Shown: in pieces, positions 1 to 5,346 of the stretch | Position numbering within the stretch: the stretch's first letter is position 1 | How the letters are laid out: the number at the start of each line of letters is the position of its first letter | Source of the DNA: Bdellovibrionales bacterium | GTDB taxonomy: Bacteria > Bdellovibrionota > Bdellovibrionia > Bdellovibrionales > UBA1609 | Direction of reading: 5' to 3' | Length of the DNA: 5,914 bases | Assembly (NCBI GenBank): GCA_020435085.1 | Contig: JAGRAB010000065.1 | Span: 1-5,914, forward strand | Notes under the pieces: generated by a model | Database searches by the model: none | Seen by the model: only the letters and a program-made list of their open reading frames with translations | Told to the model about the DNA's origin: nothing | Made by a program: the position numbers and the translations under genes

Positions 1-6
1 AAAATT

Positions 7-64
7 TATTAATTATTCATATATGCTAAATTGTGTATAATTACGCATATATGAATAATTAATA
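7..64. repeat. Perfect 20-bp AT-rich inverted repeat with TATAAT in its loop
   Basis: Positions 7-26 are the exact reverse complement of 45-64, separated by an 18-base spacer (27-44). The arms are nearly all A/T and contain the self-complementary core CATATATG. The spacer holds a perfect -10 hexamer, TATAAT at 36-41, but the hexamer 17 bases upstream (TTATTC, 13-18) is a poor -35. There is no GC-rich stem and no T-run behind it, so it does not look like an intrinsic terminator. A dyad operator around a promoter, or the 3' end of a palindromic element, are the likelier readings; both are inference. Symmetry is certain, function unknown. Confidence 0.85.
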
Positions 65-253
65 CTAAAAACTAATAATAAAGAGGCGTATGCGAATAAT
101 TATAGCAAAAAGAGGGAGGAAAAGCAGAGATTAGATGATGCTACTCAAAACTCTTGGGATACCTTATTTAAAACGTCGAGCTTCATCTAAATGAGTCCGT
201 CCGCATTCATTTCTTGACCCCATATCGCCCAGATATTAAGCAATTTCTCAATA
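65..253 (+). other. Untranslated or leader region with tiny open frames, upstream of the oxygenase gene
   Basis: No normal-sized gene is present. Three very short frames follow one another: ATG 90 to TAG 134 (14 codons, MRIIIAKRGRKSRD), ATG 135 to TGA 194 (19 codons), and ATG 191 to TGA 217, which overlaps the previous stop as ATGA. The first has GAGG only 3 bases before its ATG. The second has GGGAGG at 114-119, about 15 bases away, which is too far. They could be leader peptides or the decayed tail of a gene, or may arise by chance. I found no good sigma70-type promoter directly before the oxygenase gene. Confidence 0.2.
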
Positions 254-259
254 GGGGGG
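254..259 (+). promoter_or_regulatory. Poly-G ribosome binding site of the oxygenase gene
   Basis: GGGGGG ends 9 bases before ATG 269. A run of G can pair with the CCUCC of the 16S rRNA 3' end using one G-U wobble. It fixes ATG 269 rather than the next in-frame ATG at 287. The 13 bases at 255-267 (GGGGGAAATCTAT) recur exactly at 1385-1397 before the next + strand gene. Confidence 0.75.
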
Positions 260-268
260 AAATCTATT

Positions 269-1222
269 ATGGCCACTACCAATTATATGAAGTCTGTACC
301 AGAGTTAAGCCTAGCTAGTTACTTAGAGGGCGACGTAAAAGACCAACAAAAGTTTATTGATGATTTATTTTTAGGTCTTAAAAAATTTGGCTTTATCATT
401 CTTAAAGATCACCCTGTTCATTTAGATTTGTTAAATGATGCCTACCAAGCCAGTGAGCAATTGTTTTCTCTGCCTTTAGAGACAAAAAAGAAATACATCA
501 GCACAAGTGGCGGAGGCCAACGAGGTTATACTCCTTTTGGAACAGAACACGCCAAAGATCAAAAAGTTCCTGATTTAAAAGAGTTTTGGCATGTGGGCCG
601 AGAGCTTCCTCCAGGGCACAAATACTTTGACCAATACCCAAAAAATATTTGGGTCTCTGAGGTTGCCGATTTTAAAAAAACATTTTTAAAAATGTATGAG
701 TCATTAGATTTTGTCGCCAGCGTCTTACTCAAAAGTTTAACAAAGCCTTTAGAGTTGGAGTCTGATTATTTTGATAAAATGATCGAAGATGGAAACTCTA
801 TTTTACGACTTCTTCATTACCCACCAATTCCTGAAGGCGTTGACCCTCACTGTGTAAGAGCTGCTGCCCATGAAGACATCAATCTTATTACAATTTTAGT
901 CAGTGCCTCTGCCAGTGGATTAGAGCTGCTCACGCGTGAAGGCGAATGGCTTCCTATTGAAACCGATCCTAATAATTTGATTGTTGACTCTGGGGACATG
1001 CTTTCACGAATCACCAATGAGGTGATTCCAGCGACCACTCATCGAGTTGTGAACCCTAAAGGCGAAAACAAAAGTCGCTACTCAATGCCTTACTTTATTC
1101 ACCCCAACCCTGAGGCCATGCTTACGTGCTTGGATTCTTGTGTCGGTGCGGGAGCAAAGTATCCAGATATCTTAGCGCAAGATTTTCTTATCCAACGCCT
1201 CAAAGAAATTGGGTTGATGTAA
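269..1222 (+). CDS. 2-oxoglutarate/Fe(II)-dependent oxygenase, isopenicillin N synthase-like family
   Basis: This is a 317-residue cytosolic non-haem iron oxygenase of the IPNS/plant-dioxygenase type. Such enzymes use O2, usually with 2-oxoglutarate, to hydroxylate, desaturate or cyclise a small molecule. The N-terminal DIOX_N-type region spans about residues 9-110 (note LKKFGFIILKDHPV, 37-50). The catalytic double-stranded beta-helix spans about 175-280. The iron triad is visible: H201-x-D203 (AAHEDIN) and distal H258 (ATTHRVVNP). R270 and S272 (SRYSMPYF) form the usual R-x-S cosubstrate-carboxylate site. Length matches the family (about 300-350). There is no signal peptide. The start is ATG 269, nine bases after a G-rich ribosome site. 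The gene stands alone: no peptide synthetase, transporter or other pathway enzyme is nearby, so the substrate cannot be inferred. The family call is very secure. True penicillin synthase (pcbC) or ethylene-forming activity cannot be claimed. Confidence 0.93.
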   Translation: MATTNYMKSVPELSLASYLEGDVKDQQKFIDDLFLGLKKFGFIILKDHPVHLDLLNDAYQASEQLFSLPLETKKKYISTSGGGQRGYTPFGTEHAKDQKVPDLKEFWHVGRELPPGHKYFDQYPKNIWVSEVADFKKTFLKMYESLDFVASVLLKSLTKPLELESDYFDKMIEDGNSILRLLHYPPIPEGVDPHCVRAAAHEDINLITILVSASASGLELLTREGEWLPIETDPNNLIVDSGDMLSRITNEVIPATTHRVVNPKGENKSRYSMPYFIHPNPEAMLTCLDSCVGAGAKYPDILAQDFLIQRLKEIGLM

Positions 1223-1233
1223 ATTTATTTTTT

Positions 1234-1286
1234 GGTTCCAGGTCCTACTTCAGTATGCGCCGTTTACTGAAGTAGGACCTGGAACC
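1234..1286. repeat. Perfect 22-bp inverted repeat (strong hairpin) after the oxygenase gene
   Basis: Positions 1234-1255 are exactly complementary to 1265-1286 around a 9-base loop (TGCGCCGTT). The arm begins GGTTCCAGGTCC and ends TTCAGTA. The hairpin starts 11 bases after the oxygenase stop codon. It lacks a T-run on its 3' side (TTCTTGCG follows); the T-run ATTTTTT is on the 5' side instead, so it is not a textbook intrinsic terminator in either direction. It could still stop transcription or protect the mRNA 3' end. It also has the look of a dispersed REP- or MITE-like palindrome, which is inference. Confidence 0.85.
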
Positions 1287-1332
1287 TTCTTGCGTGCGAT
1301 GCGGCTAACGCGGTGGATTTCGGTATTTAAAC

Positions 1333-1360
1333 TTGTACCTTAAAAAAATTTCATTTTAGA
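1333..1360 (+). promoter_or_regulatory. Possible weak promoter for the secreted-protein gene
   Basis: TTGTAC at 1333-1338 and TTTAGA at 1355-1360 are 16 bases apart with an A-rich spacer. This would start transcription near 1367 and give a 5' leader of about 30 bases. The -10 matches the consensus at only three of six positions, so this is a suggestion. Confidence 0.2.
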
Positions 1361-1384
1361 GTGCTTCCTTGACCATACCAAAAA

Positions 1385-1389
1385 GGGGG
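1385..1389 (+). promoter_or_regulatory. GGGGG ribosome binding site that decides the start of the secreted-protein gene
   Basis: GGGGG lies 6 bases before ATG 1396. An in-frame TTG at 1369 would extend the protein by nine residues, but it would put this ribosome site inside the coding region and bury the signal peptide behind MTIPKRGKS. ATG 1396 is therefore chosen. The sequence GGGGGAAATCTAT (1385-1397) is identical to 255-267. Confidence 0.75.
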
Positions 1390-1395
1390 AAATCT

Positions 1396-2091
1396 ATGGC
1401 TCGATTATTTTTAATGGCTACATTGTTAATGAGCGGTTTTATGGCTTACTCACTGCCAAACTCAGAGACGTATTTCACAATTAATCCATCTTCTGTGAAA
1501 ATTAAAGAAGTCAACTCAGGCACACTGACTCAAGCTGAGCTCAAAGAACTCATCGGCGATTGCTCAAAAGAAGATACAAGTGAAAAAACCAACCCCGATG
1601 AACTCGATATTGGAACAATCATTAATTATGGGAAACAACTTTGGCAAATCGTTGTCGATAATAGACCTGTCGTTAACGTGAAAGAGTACTCTGCGAATGC
1701 CCTTCCTCGCGGAGTGAAGTGCTGGACAGATCTTGAGCTTTGGAAAGCTCCCCGTTACAAAACTTACCAAGTGACTTATGAAAACATGATGGGCATGAGT
1801 GTCGTCGATTTCGAATTTCAACTTTTCTACTCCTACGGTGGCAAGGTGAATGGTGTCGGAAGTTACCTTGCGAACGTTGCTGTCACACCAATGAATCTTG
1901 ATGTTTTATGGGGATTCACTTTTGACGCCACTGTTGAAGTTGGAAACGTCTTAAACATTGGCACAAAAGATGATCCTACAGCTGGTATTGAGATGGCTAT
2001 GAAGTGGAATGCAAAATCTCCATTGAATGATTCTCGTGGACAAATACGATACTTTGTTCAAGGCGATGGCAAAGCTGAGTTTTTTGAATAA
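1396..2091 (+). CDS. Secreted (periplasmic or surface) protein of unknown function
   Basis: This is a 231-residue protein with a clear Sec signal peptide: positively charged MAR, hydrophobic LFLMATLLMSGFMA, and a likely cleavage after A17-Y18-S19. There is no cysteine at the cleavage site, so it is not a lipoprotein. The mature part is rich in alternating hydrophobic/polar stretches suggesting beta strands, for example VVDFEFQLFYSYGG (136-149), GVGSYLANVAVTP (153-165), LDVLWGFTFDATVEVGNVLNIG (168-189) and GQIRYFVQGDGKAEFFE (215-231). It has only two cysteines after the signal peptide, C56 and C109, which could form a disulfide. No membrane segment follows the signal peptide, and no catalytic motif is recognised. 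It resembles the small unannotated exported beta-rich proteins common in predatory deltaproteobacteria-like genomes, but this is an impression. It is flanked by a hairpin upstream and a terminator downstream, so it is probably a single-gene transcript. That it is a real gene is secure; its function is not known. Confidence 0.85.
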   Translation: MARLFLMATLLMSGFMAYSLPNSETYFTINPSSVKIKEVNSGTLTQAELKELIGDCSKEDTSEKTNPDELDIGTIINYGKQLWQIVVDNRPVVNVKEYSANALPRGVKCWTDLELWKAPRYKTYQVTYENMMGMSVVDFEFQLFYSYGGKVNGVGSYLANVAVTPMNLDVLWGFTFDATVEVGNVLNIGTKDDPTAGIEMAMKWNAKSPLNDSRGQIRYFVQGDGKAEFFE

Positions 2092-2103
2092 ACGAAAAGT
2101 TTT

Positions 2104-2133
2104 AAGCCGTCTTTTTAAGAAAGGCGGCTTTTT
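2104..2133 (+). terminator. Intrinsic terminator of the secreted-protein gene, overlapping the end of valS
   Basis: An 11-bp stem (2104-2114 with 2120-2130, one G-T pair) encloses a 5-base loop (TTAAG) and runs into T 2129-2133. It starts 12 bases after the stop codon of the + strand gene. The valS stop codon (complement of 2115-2117) lies at the loop, so one arm encodes the last ValRS residues K-S-R-L-S. On the - strand the stem is followed by AAAAC then TTTT, a poorer T-tract, so termination of valS here is less certain. Confidence 0.8.
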
Positions 2134-4787
2134 GATTCTTCAAGAGCTTTCAGTTGACCTTGCATTTCTTTTAAATTGGCCTTGCCCTCTTCAACCACTT
2201 CTTCCGGAGCATTCTTTACAAAGCTTTCATTGTTCAGTCGACCGGAAAGACTGGCTATATCTTTACTCAACTTTTCAATTGTTTTTGTTAACCTTTTGAT
2301 TTCTTCATCAAAATCAACAAGACCTTCTAATGGTACAATCACATCCACCGACATATCTCCAGCCCTCACAGGAGTTACCGCACACTTGCTTAAATCTCCA
2401 TCCGCAGAAATTTTTAATTCACCCACTTTTGCAAGAGTTTGAATAAATGAACGGTTGTTTCCCAAAACTTTTTGCACGCGATCATCAGCAGGTGCGAGAC
2501 GTGCTTGAATGCTTACACCTGGTTTAATGCGATTTTCTCCACGAATATTTCTAATGGCCGTAATCACTTCGCGAACAACATCTAACTCTTGTGCCACGGT
2601 TTCTGAGCCCATCTCTAACCATTTTTTATCGCCCTTAATTGTGGGATAACTATCAATCACGCAAGCTTCTTTTTTGATAGGAAGCTTTTGATAAATCTCC
2701 TCTGTAATAAATGGTGCAAATGGGTGCAATAACCGCATCGATCGATTCAGCACTTGTGCCAATACCAATTGTGTTGCTGTTTTCTCCTCACCTTCAGCAC
2801 CATAAATTACTGGTTTGATAAATTCTAAGTACCAATCACAGAACTCATGCCAAATAAATGTATAAACAGCATTCGCCGCATCCGAAAAACGATAACTCTG
2901 TAATGCCTCATCCACTGTTTTTTCACAAATACCTAATTTATGAACAATCCACTGATCGGCATCAGAAAGGTTGGCTTTATTTGGTACTGCATTTTCAGCA
3001 TCTTGAGGAGCTTCAAAATTTTCTAAAGCCGCCAATGAAAAGCGAGCGGCATTCCAAATTTTATTCATAAAATTTCGATAGCCCTCAAGCCGTTGCTTCG
3101 AAAACTTTAAATCCCTGCCTGAAGCAATTTGAGCCATCAATGTAAAACGAAGAGCATCCGCCCCCATCTCTTCAATAATTTCAAGTGGATCTTCTGAATT
3201 TCCAGAAGACTTAGACATTTTCTTTCCTTGCGCATCACGCACCAATCCATGAATGTAAACCGTTCGAAAAGGAACATCTTTTTTAAATTCAAGACCTGAC
3301 ATAATCATTCTCGCGACCCAAAAAAAGATAATGTCGTGGCCAGTGACTAAAACATTGGTTGGATAAAATGTTTTTAGTGTTTCCGTTTCTTCAGGCCAGC
3401 CCATGGTGCTAAATGGCCAAAGCCCAGAGCTAAACCAAGTATCCAAGACGTCGTCATCTTGCTTGAGCTTTTTACTTTTACATTTTGTACACTCTGTTGG
3501 ATCTTTTTCGGCCACAATAACCTGCTGGCAGTCTTCACAATACCAGGCAGGAATTCTGTGCCCCCACCAAAGCTGCCTTGAAATACACCAATCTTGAATA
3601 ATGCTCATCCAGTGAAGATAGGTTTTTGTCCAACTCTCTGGTTCAAAAACAATGGTTCCACTTTCAACGACCCGCTTGGCGGTCTCAGCAAGAGGTGCTG
3701 TTTTAACAAACCATTGCTCTGACAAAAATGGCTCTGCCACACAACCTGTTCTTGAACAGTGACCGACTTGGTGCACATGTGGTTCAATTTTAATAAGAAG
3801 TCCACTTTGCTCAAGTTCTGTAACAATTTGTTTTCTTGCTTCTTGAGTTTTAAGACCAGCAAATGGACCTGCATTTTCATTGAGGGTGCCATCTTTGTTC
3901 AGAATATTAACCATCTCAAGACTATGGCGTTTTCCAATTTCGTAATCATTAAAATCATGAGCAGGAGTAACCTTTAAAGCTCCTGTTCCAAATTCTTTAT
4001 CCACATGGGCATCAGTAATAAGAGGAATCTTTCTACCTAAAATAGGAAGTACCAATTTTTTTCCTAAAAACTTTTCGTATCTTTCGTCTTCTGGATGAAC
4101 AGCAACAGCACTATCTGCAAGCAATGTTTCAGGACGTGTTGTGGCAATGATGACATGGCCAGATCCATCTTCAAAGTCATAGCGAATATGATAAAGACTT
4201 CCCTTAATTTCTTTATACTCTACTTCTAAATCAGAAATTGCCGATTCAAGAGCTGGACTCCAGTTGATGAGACGTGTGCCCTTGTAGATAAGGTTTTTCT
4301 CATAAAGGTTTACAAAAACTTTTCGAACGGCTTTTGAAACACCTTCATCAAGAGTAAAAACTTCTCGCTTCCAATCGCAAGAATCCCCGAGCCGTTTCAT
4401 TTGAGAGACAATACGTCCACCGTATTGTTCTTTCCATTGCCATACGCGTTTGACGAACTCTTCTCTCCCCAACTCCTTACGAGTTTTCCCTTCTTTTTTA
4501 AGTTCTCTCTCCACAACACTTTGAGTAGCAATTCCTGCATGATCTGTCCCTGGGAGCCACATAGTATTAAAACCTGACATTCGCTTCCAACGAATAAGAA
4601 CATCTTGAATTGTATGGTCTAAGGCGTGCCCCAGGTGAAGAGCCCCTGTCACATTGGGAGGTGGTAAAATGATGCTAAATGGAGGCTTAGTAGAGACGTC
4701 TTCTGAGCTAAAGTAGCCATTGTTCTCCCACCAAAGATAGGTTTTTTCTTCGACGTCTTTCGGATTGTAGCGGTCCGATAACTCCAT
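2115..4787 (-). CDS. valS: Valyl-tRNA synthetase (EC 6.1.1.9)
   Basis: A complete 890-residue cytosolic class I enzyme that charges tRNA-Val with valine. The adenylation site is PPPNVTGALHLGHAL (42-56, HIGH-type HLGH 51-54). The CP1 editing domain, which removes mischarged threonine, covers roughly 190-345 with TTRPETLL (216-223) and GTGALKVTPAHDFNDYE (267-283). DTWFSSGLWPFS (449-460) and GHDIIFFWVARM (483-494) follow, then KMSKS at 523-527. The anticodon-binding helical domain spans about 610-760. The C-terminal coiled-coil tRNA arm is about 824-888. A zinc knuckle is intact at C417/C420/C433/C436. The other knuckle seen in Thermus-type enzymes looks lost: NWSPALE (175-181) replaces NWCPxC and HCSRTGC (343-349) has one shifted cysteine, as in many bacteria. 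Length fits the short ValRS type. AGGGAG precedes ATG by 7 bases. It is probably co-transcribed with the small secreted protein gene upstream. Confidence 0.98.
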   Translation of the reverse strand: MELSDRYNPKDVEEKTYLWWENNGYFSSEDVSTKPPFSIILPPPNVTGALHLGHALDHTIQDVLIRWKRMSGFNTMWLPGTDHAGIATQSVVERELKKEGKTRKELGREEFVKRVWQWKEQYGGRIVSQMKRLGDSCDWKREVFTLDEGVSKAVRKVFVNLYEKNLIYKGTRLINWSPALESAISDLEVEYKEIKGSLYHIRYDFEDGSGHVIIATTRPETLLADSAVAVHPEDERYEKFLGKKLVLPILGRKIPLITDAHVDKEFGTGALKVTPAHDFNDYEIGKRHSLEMVNILNKDGTLNENAGPFAGLKTQEARKQIVTELEQSGLLIKIEPHVHQVGHCSRTGCVAEPFLSEQWFVKTAPLAETAKRVVESGTIVFEPESWTKTYLHWMSIIQDWCISRQLWWGHRIPAWYCEDCQQVIVAEKDPTECTKCKSKKLKQDDDVLDTWFSSGLWPFSTMGWPEETETLKTFYPTNVLVTGHDIIFFWVARMIMSGLEFKKDVPFRTVYIHGLVRDAQGKKMSKSSGNSEDPLEIIEEMGADALRFTLMAQIASGRDLKFSKQRLEGYRNFMNKIWNAARFSLAALENFEAPQDAENAVPNKANLSDADQWIVHKLGICEKTVDEALQSYRFSDAANAVYTFIWHEFCDWYLEFIKPVIYGAEGEEKTATQLVLAQVLNRSMRLLHPFAPFITEEIYQKLPIKKEACVIDSYPTIKGDKKWLEMGSETVAQELDVVREVITAIRNIRGENRIKPGVSIQARLAPADDRVQKVLGNNRSFIQTLAKVGELKISADGDLSKCAVTPVRAGDMSVDVIVPLEGLVDFDEEIKRLTKTIEKLSKDIASLSGRLNNESFVKNAPEEVVEEGKANLKEMQGQLKALEESKSRLS

Positions 4788-4789
4788 AA

Positions 4790-4822
4790 TATCACTCCCT
4801 ATTCTGAAATATCAGAGTGACA
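4790..4822 (-). promoter_or_regulatory. Possible hairpin covering the valS ribosome binding site
   Basis: In the - strand transcript, UGUCACUC (4822-4815) can pair with GAGUGAUA (4797-4790), giving 8 pairs including one G-U, around a 17-base loop. The second arm contains three bases of the AGGGAG ribosome site (4800-4795). It could dampen valS translation unless opened by ribosomes finishing the upstream gene, whose stop is only 7 bases before the first arm. The stem is short, and its use is inference. Confidence 0.25.
4795..4800 (-). promoter_or_regulatory. valS ribosome binding site AGGGAG
   Basis: The complement of 4795-4800 reads AGGGAG, 7 bases before the ATG at 4787. It confirms the start giving MELSDRYNPK, the usual ValRS N-terminus. 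Confidence 0.8.
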
Positions 4823-4828
4823 GTATCA

Positions 4829-5107
4829 TTAATTACTATTTACAGACAAGCTTAGGTTCTTTTCATTAAGAAGGACTTGAAAATCAGGATGAAATTTTTC
4901 ATTAGCAACGTCAAAATCCCCTCGATTAAGGGCTTGGATCTCGTTGGCCAGCTGAAGGGCACGTTCCATTTCATTGAGTTTTACTTCTGTTGCCGATGAA
5001 ACCTCCGGTGAGGAAGAGGGCGTCTCTTCCTCCGCCCAACCTCTCAAAGCAAATACTGCCATAAACAACAACAGTAGGTATGTGATTCTTAGCTTTGGCT
5101 CTCTCAA
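4829..5107 (-). CDS. Small secreted protein of unknown function, TTG start, upstream of valS
   Basis: This is a 92-residue exported protein. The N-terminus MREPKLR is basic, followed by the hydrophobic stretch ITYLLLLFMAVFAL (8-21) and a likely signal-peptidase site after G23-W24-A25. That leaves a mature chain of only about 67 residues: an acidic/serine-rich spacer (EEETPSSSPEVSSATE, 26-41), a predicted amphipathic helix VKLNEMERALQLANEIQALNRGD (42-64), then DVANEKFHPDFQVLLNEKN. It has no cysteine and no known motif. The start is TTG at 5107, supported by AAGGAG 7 bases before it (complement of 5115-5120); no ATG serves better. It ends 41 bases before valS with no terminator between, so the two are likely one transcript. 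A structural link to ValRS is not implied. The signal peptide and ribosome site make it a real gene; the role is unknown. Confidence 0.75.
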   Translation of the reverse strand: MREPKLRITYLLLLFMAVFALRGWAEEETPSSSPEVSSATEVKLNEMERALQLANEIQALNRGDFDVANEKFHPDFQVLLNEKNLSLSVNSN

Positions 5108-5114
5108 CGTCCAA

Positions 5115-5120
5115 CTCCTT
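5115..5120 (-). promoter_or_regulatory. AAGGAG ribosome binding site that supports a TTG start
   Basis: The complement of 5115-5120 is AAGGAG, 7 bases before the TTG at 5107. This canonical site is the main reason for accepting the non-ATG start of the small secreted protein. Confidence 0.75.
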
Positions 5121-5192
5121 TAACAAGGCCACATTGAAGCAATCTATTTGCCAAGGTTTGCCCCTGCCTTCTGCAACTGATAAGAGCTGGTT

Positions 5193-5242
5193 TTATCAAA
5201 TCTAAAAATCACACCATTTTTCGCCACAAGTTATCAAAATCT
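5193..5242. repeat. Pair of near-identical short direct repeats in the divergent intergenic region
   Basis: TTATCAAATCT (5193-5203) and TTATCAAAATCT (5231-5242) differ by one inserted A and begin 38 bases apart. On the - strand they read AGATTTGATAA and AGATTTTGATAA. They sit in the 239-base gap between the divergently transcribed small secreted protein/valS unit and the PspC gene. They could be paired protein-binding sites or chance in AT-rich DNA. I could not identify a convincing - strand promoter in this gap. Confidence 0.35.
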
Positions 5243-5280
5243 GTCGCTGTTTTGAAATTGGACAGTAAAATTTACTCGAT

Positions 5281-5310
5281 TTTACAATGCCGCCCTCTCT
5301 CACTTATGAT
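5281..5310 (+). promoter_or_regulatory. Candidate sigma70-type promoter of the PspC gene
   Basis: TTTACA (5281-5286) and TATGAT (5305-5310) each match consensus at five of six positions and are 18 bases apart. Transcription would start near 5317, giving a leader of about 30 bases. An alternative -10, TACAAT at 5283-5288, has TTGGAC (5258-5263) upstream at a long 19-base spacing. Confidence 0.45.
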
Positions 5311-5334
5311 ATGGGGTAGGTAGAGTGTTTTAAT

Positions 5335-5340
5335 AAGGAG
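5335..5340 (+). promoter_or_regulatory. AAGGAG ribosome binding site of the PspC gene
   Basis: AAGGAG lies 6 bases before ATG 5347. The following bases AAGTCTATG resemble the AAATCTATG before the gene at 1396. Confidence 0.8.
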
Positions 5341-5346
5341 AAGTCT

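Noticed and set aside
191..203. ATGAGTCCGTCCG resembling the hammerhead ribozyme core
   Set aside because: The upstream CTG is AAA, stem II does not close, and no CGAAA follows.
269..1222. Naming the oxygenase pcbC (isopenicillin N synthase) or an ethylene-forming enzyme
   Set aside because: The shared motifs are superfamily-wide; no beta-lactam or related cluster is nearby.
1299..1343. 14-codon frame MRLTRWISVFKLVP
   Set aside because: No ribosome site, directly behind the hairpin, chance length.
1369..1395. TTG start at 1369 for the secreted protein (nine extra residues)
   Set aside because: The GGGGG ribosome site would be inside the gene and the signal peptide would be displaced from the N-terminus; ATG 1396 fits better.
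2027..2299. Open + strand frame of 90 codons
   Set aside because: Overlaps the secreted-protein 3' end in another frame and lies antisense to valS; its translation has no domain character and no ribosome site was found.
3605..3892. Open - strand frame of 95 codons inside valS
   Set aside because: It is a shifted frame inside the strongly conserved ValRS gene, so it is a by-product of that coding sequence. The same applies to the other short frames within valS and the oxygenase gene.
4788..4828. T-box riboswitch before valS
   Set aside because: Only 41 bases separate valS from the upstream gene, with no room for the specifier stem or the conserved T-box sequence.
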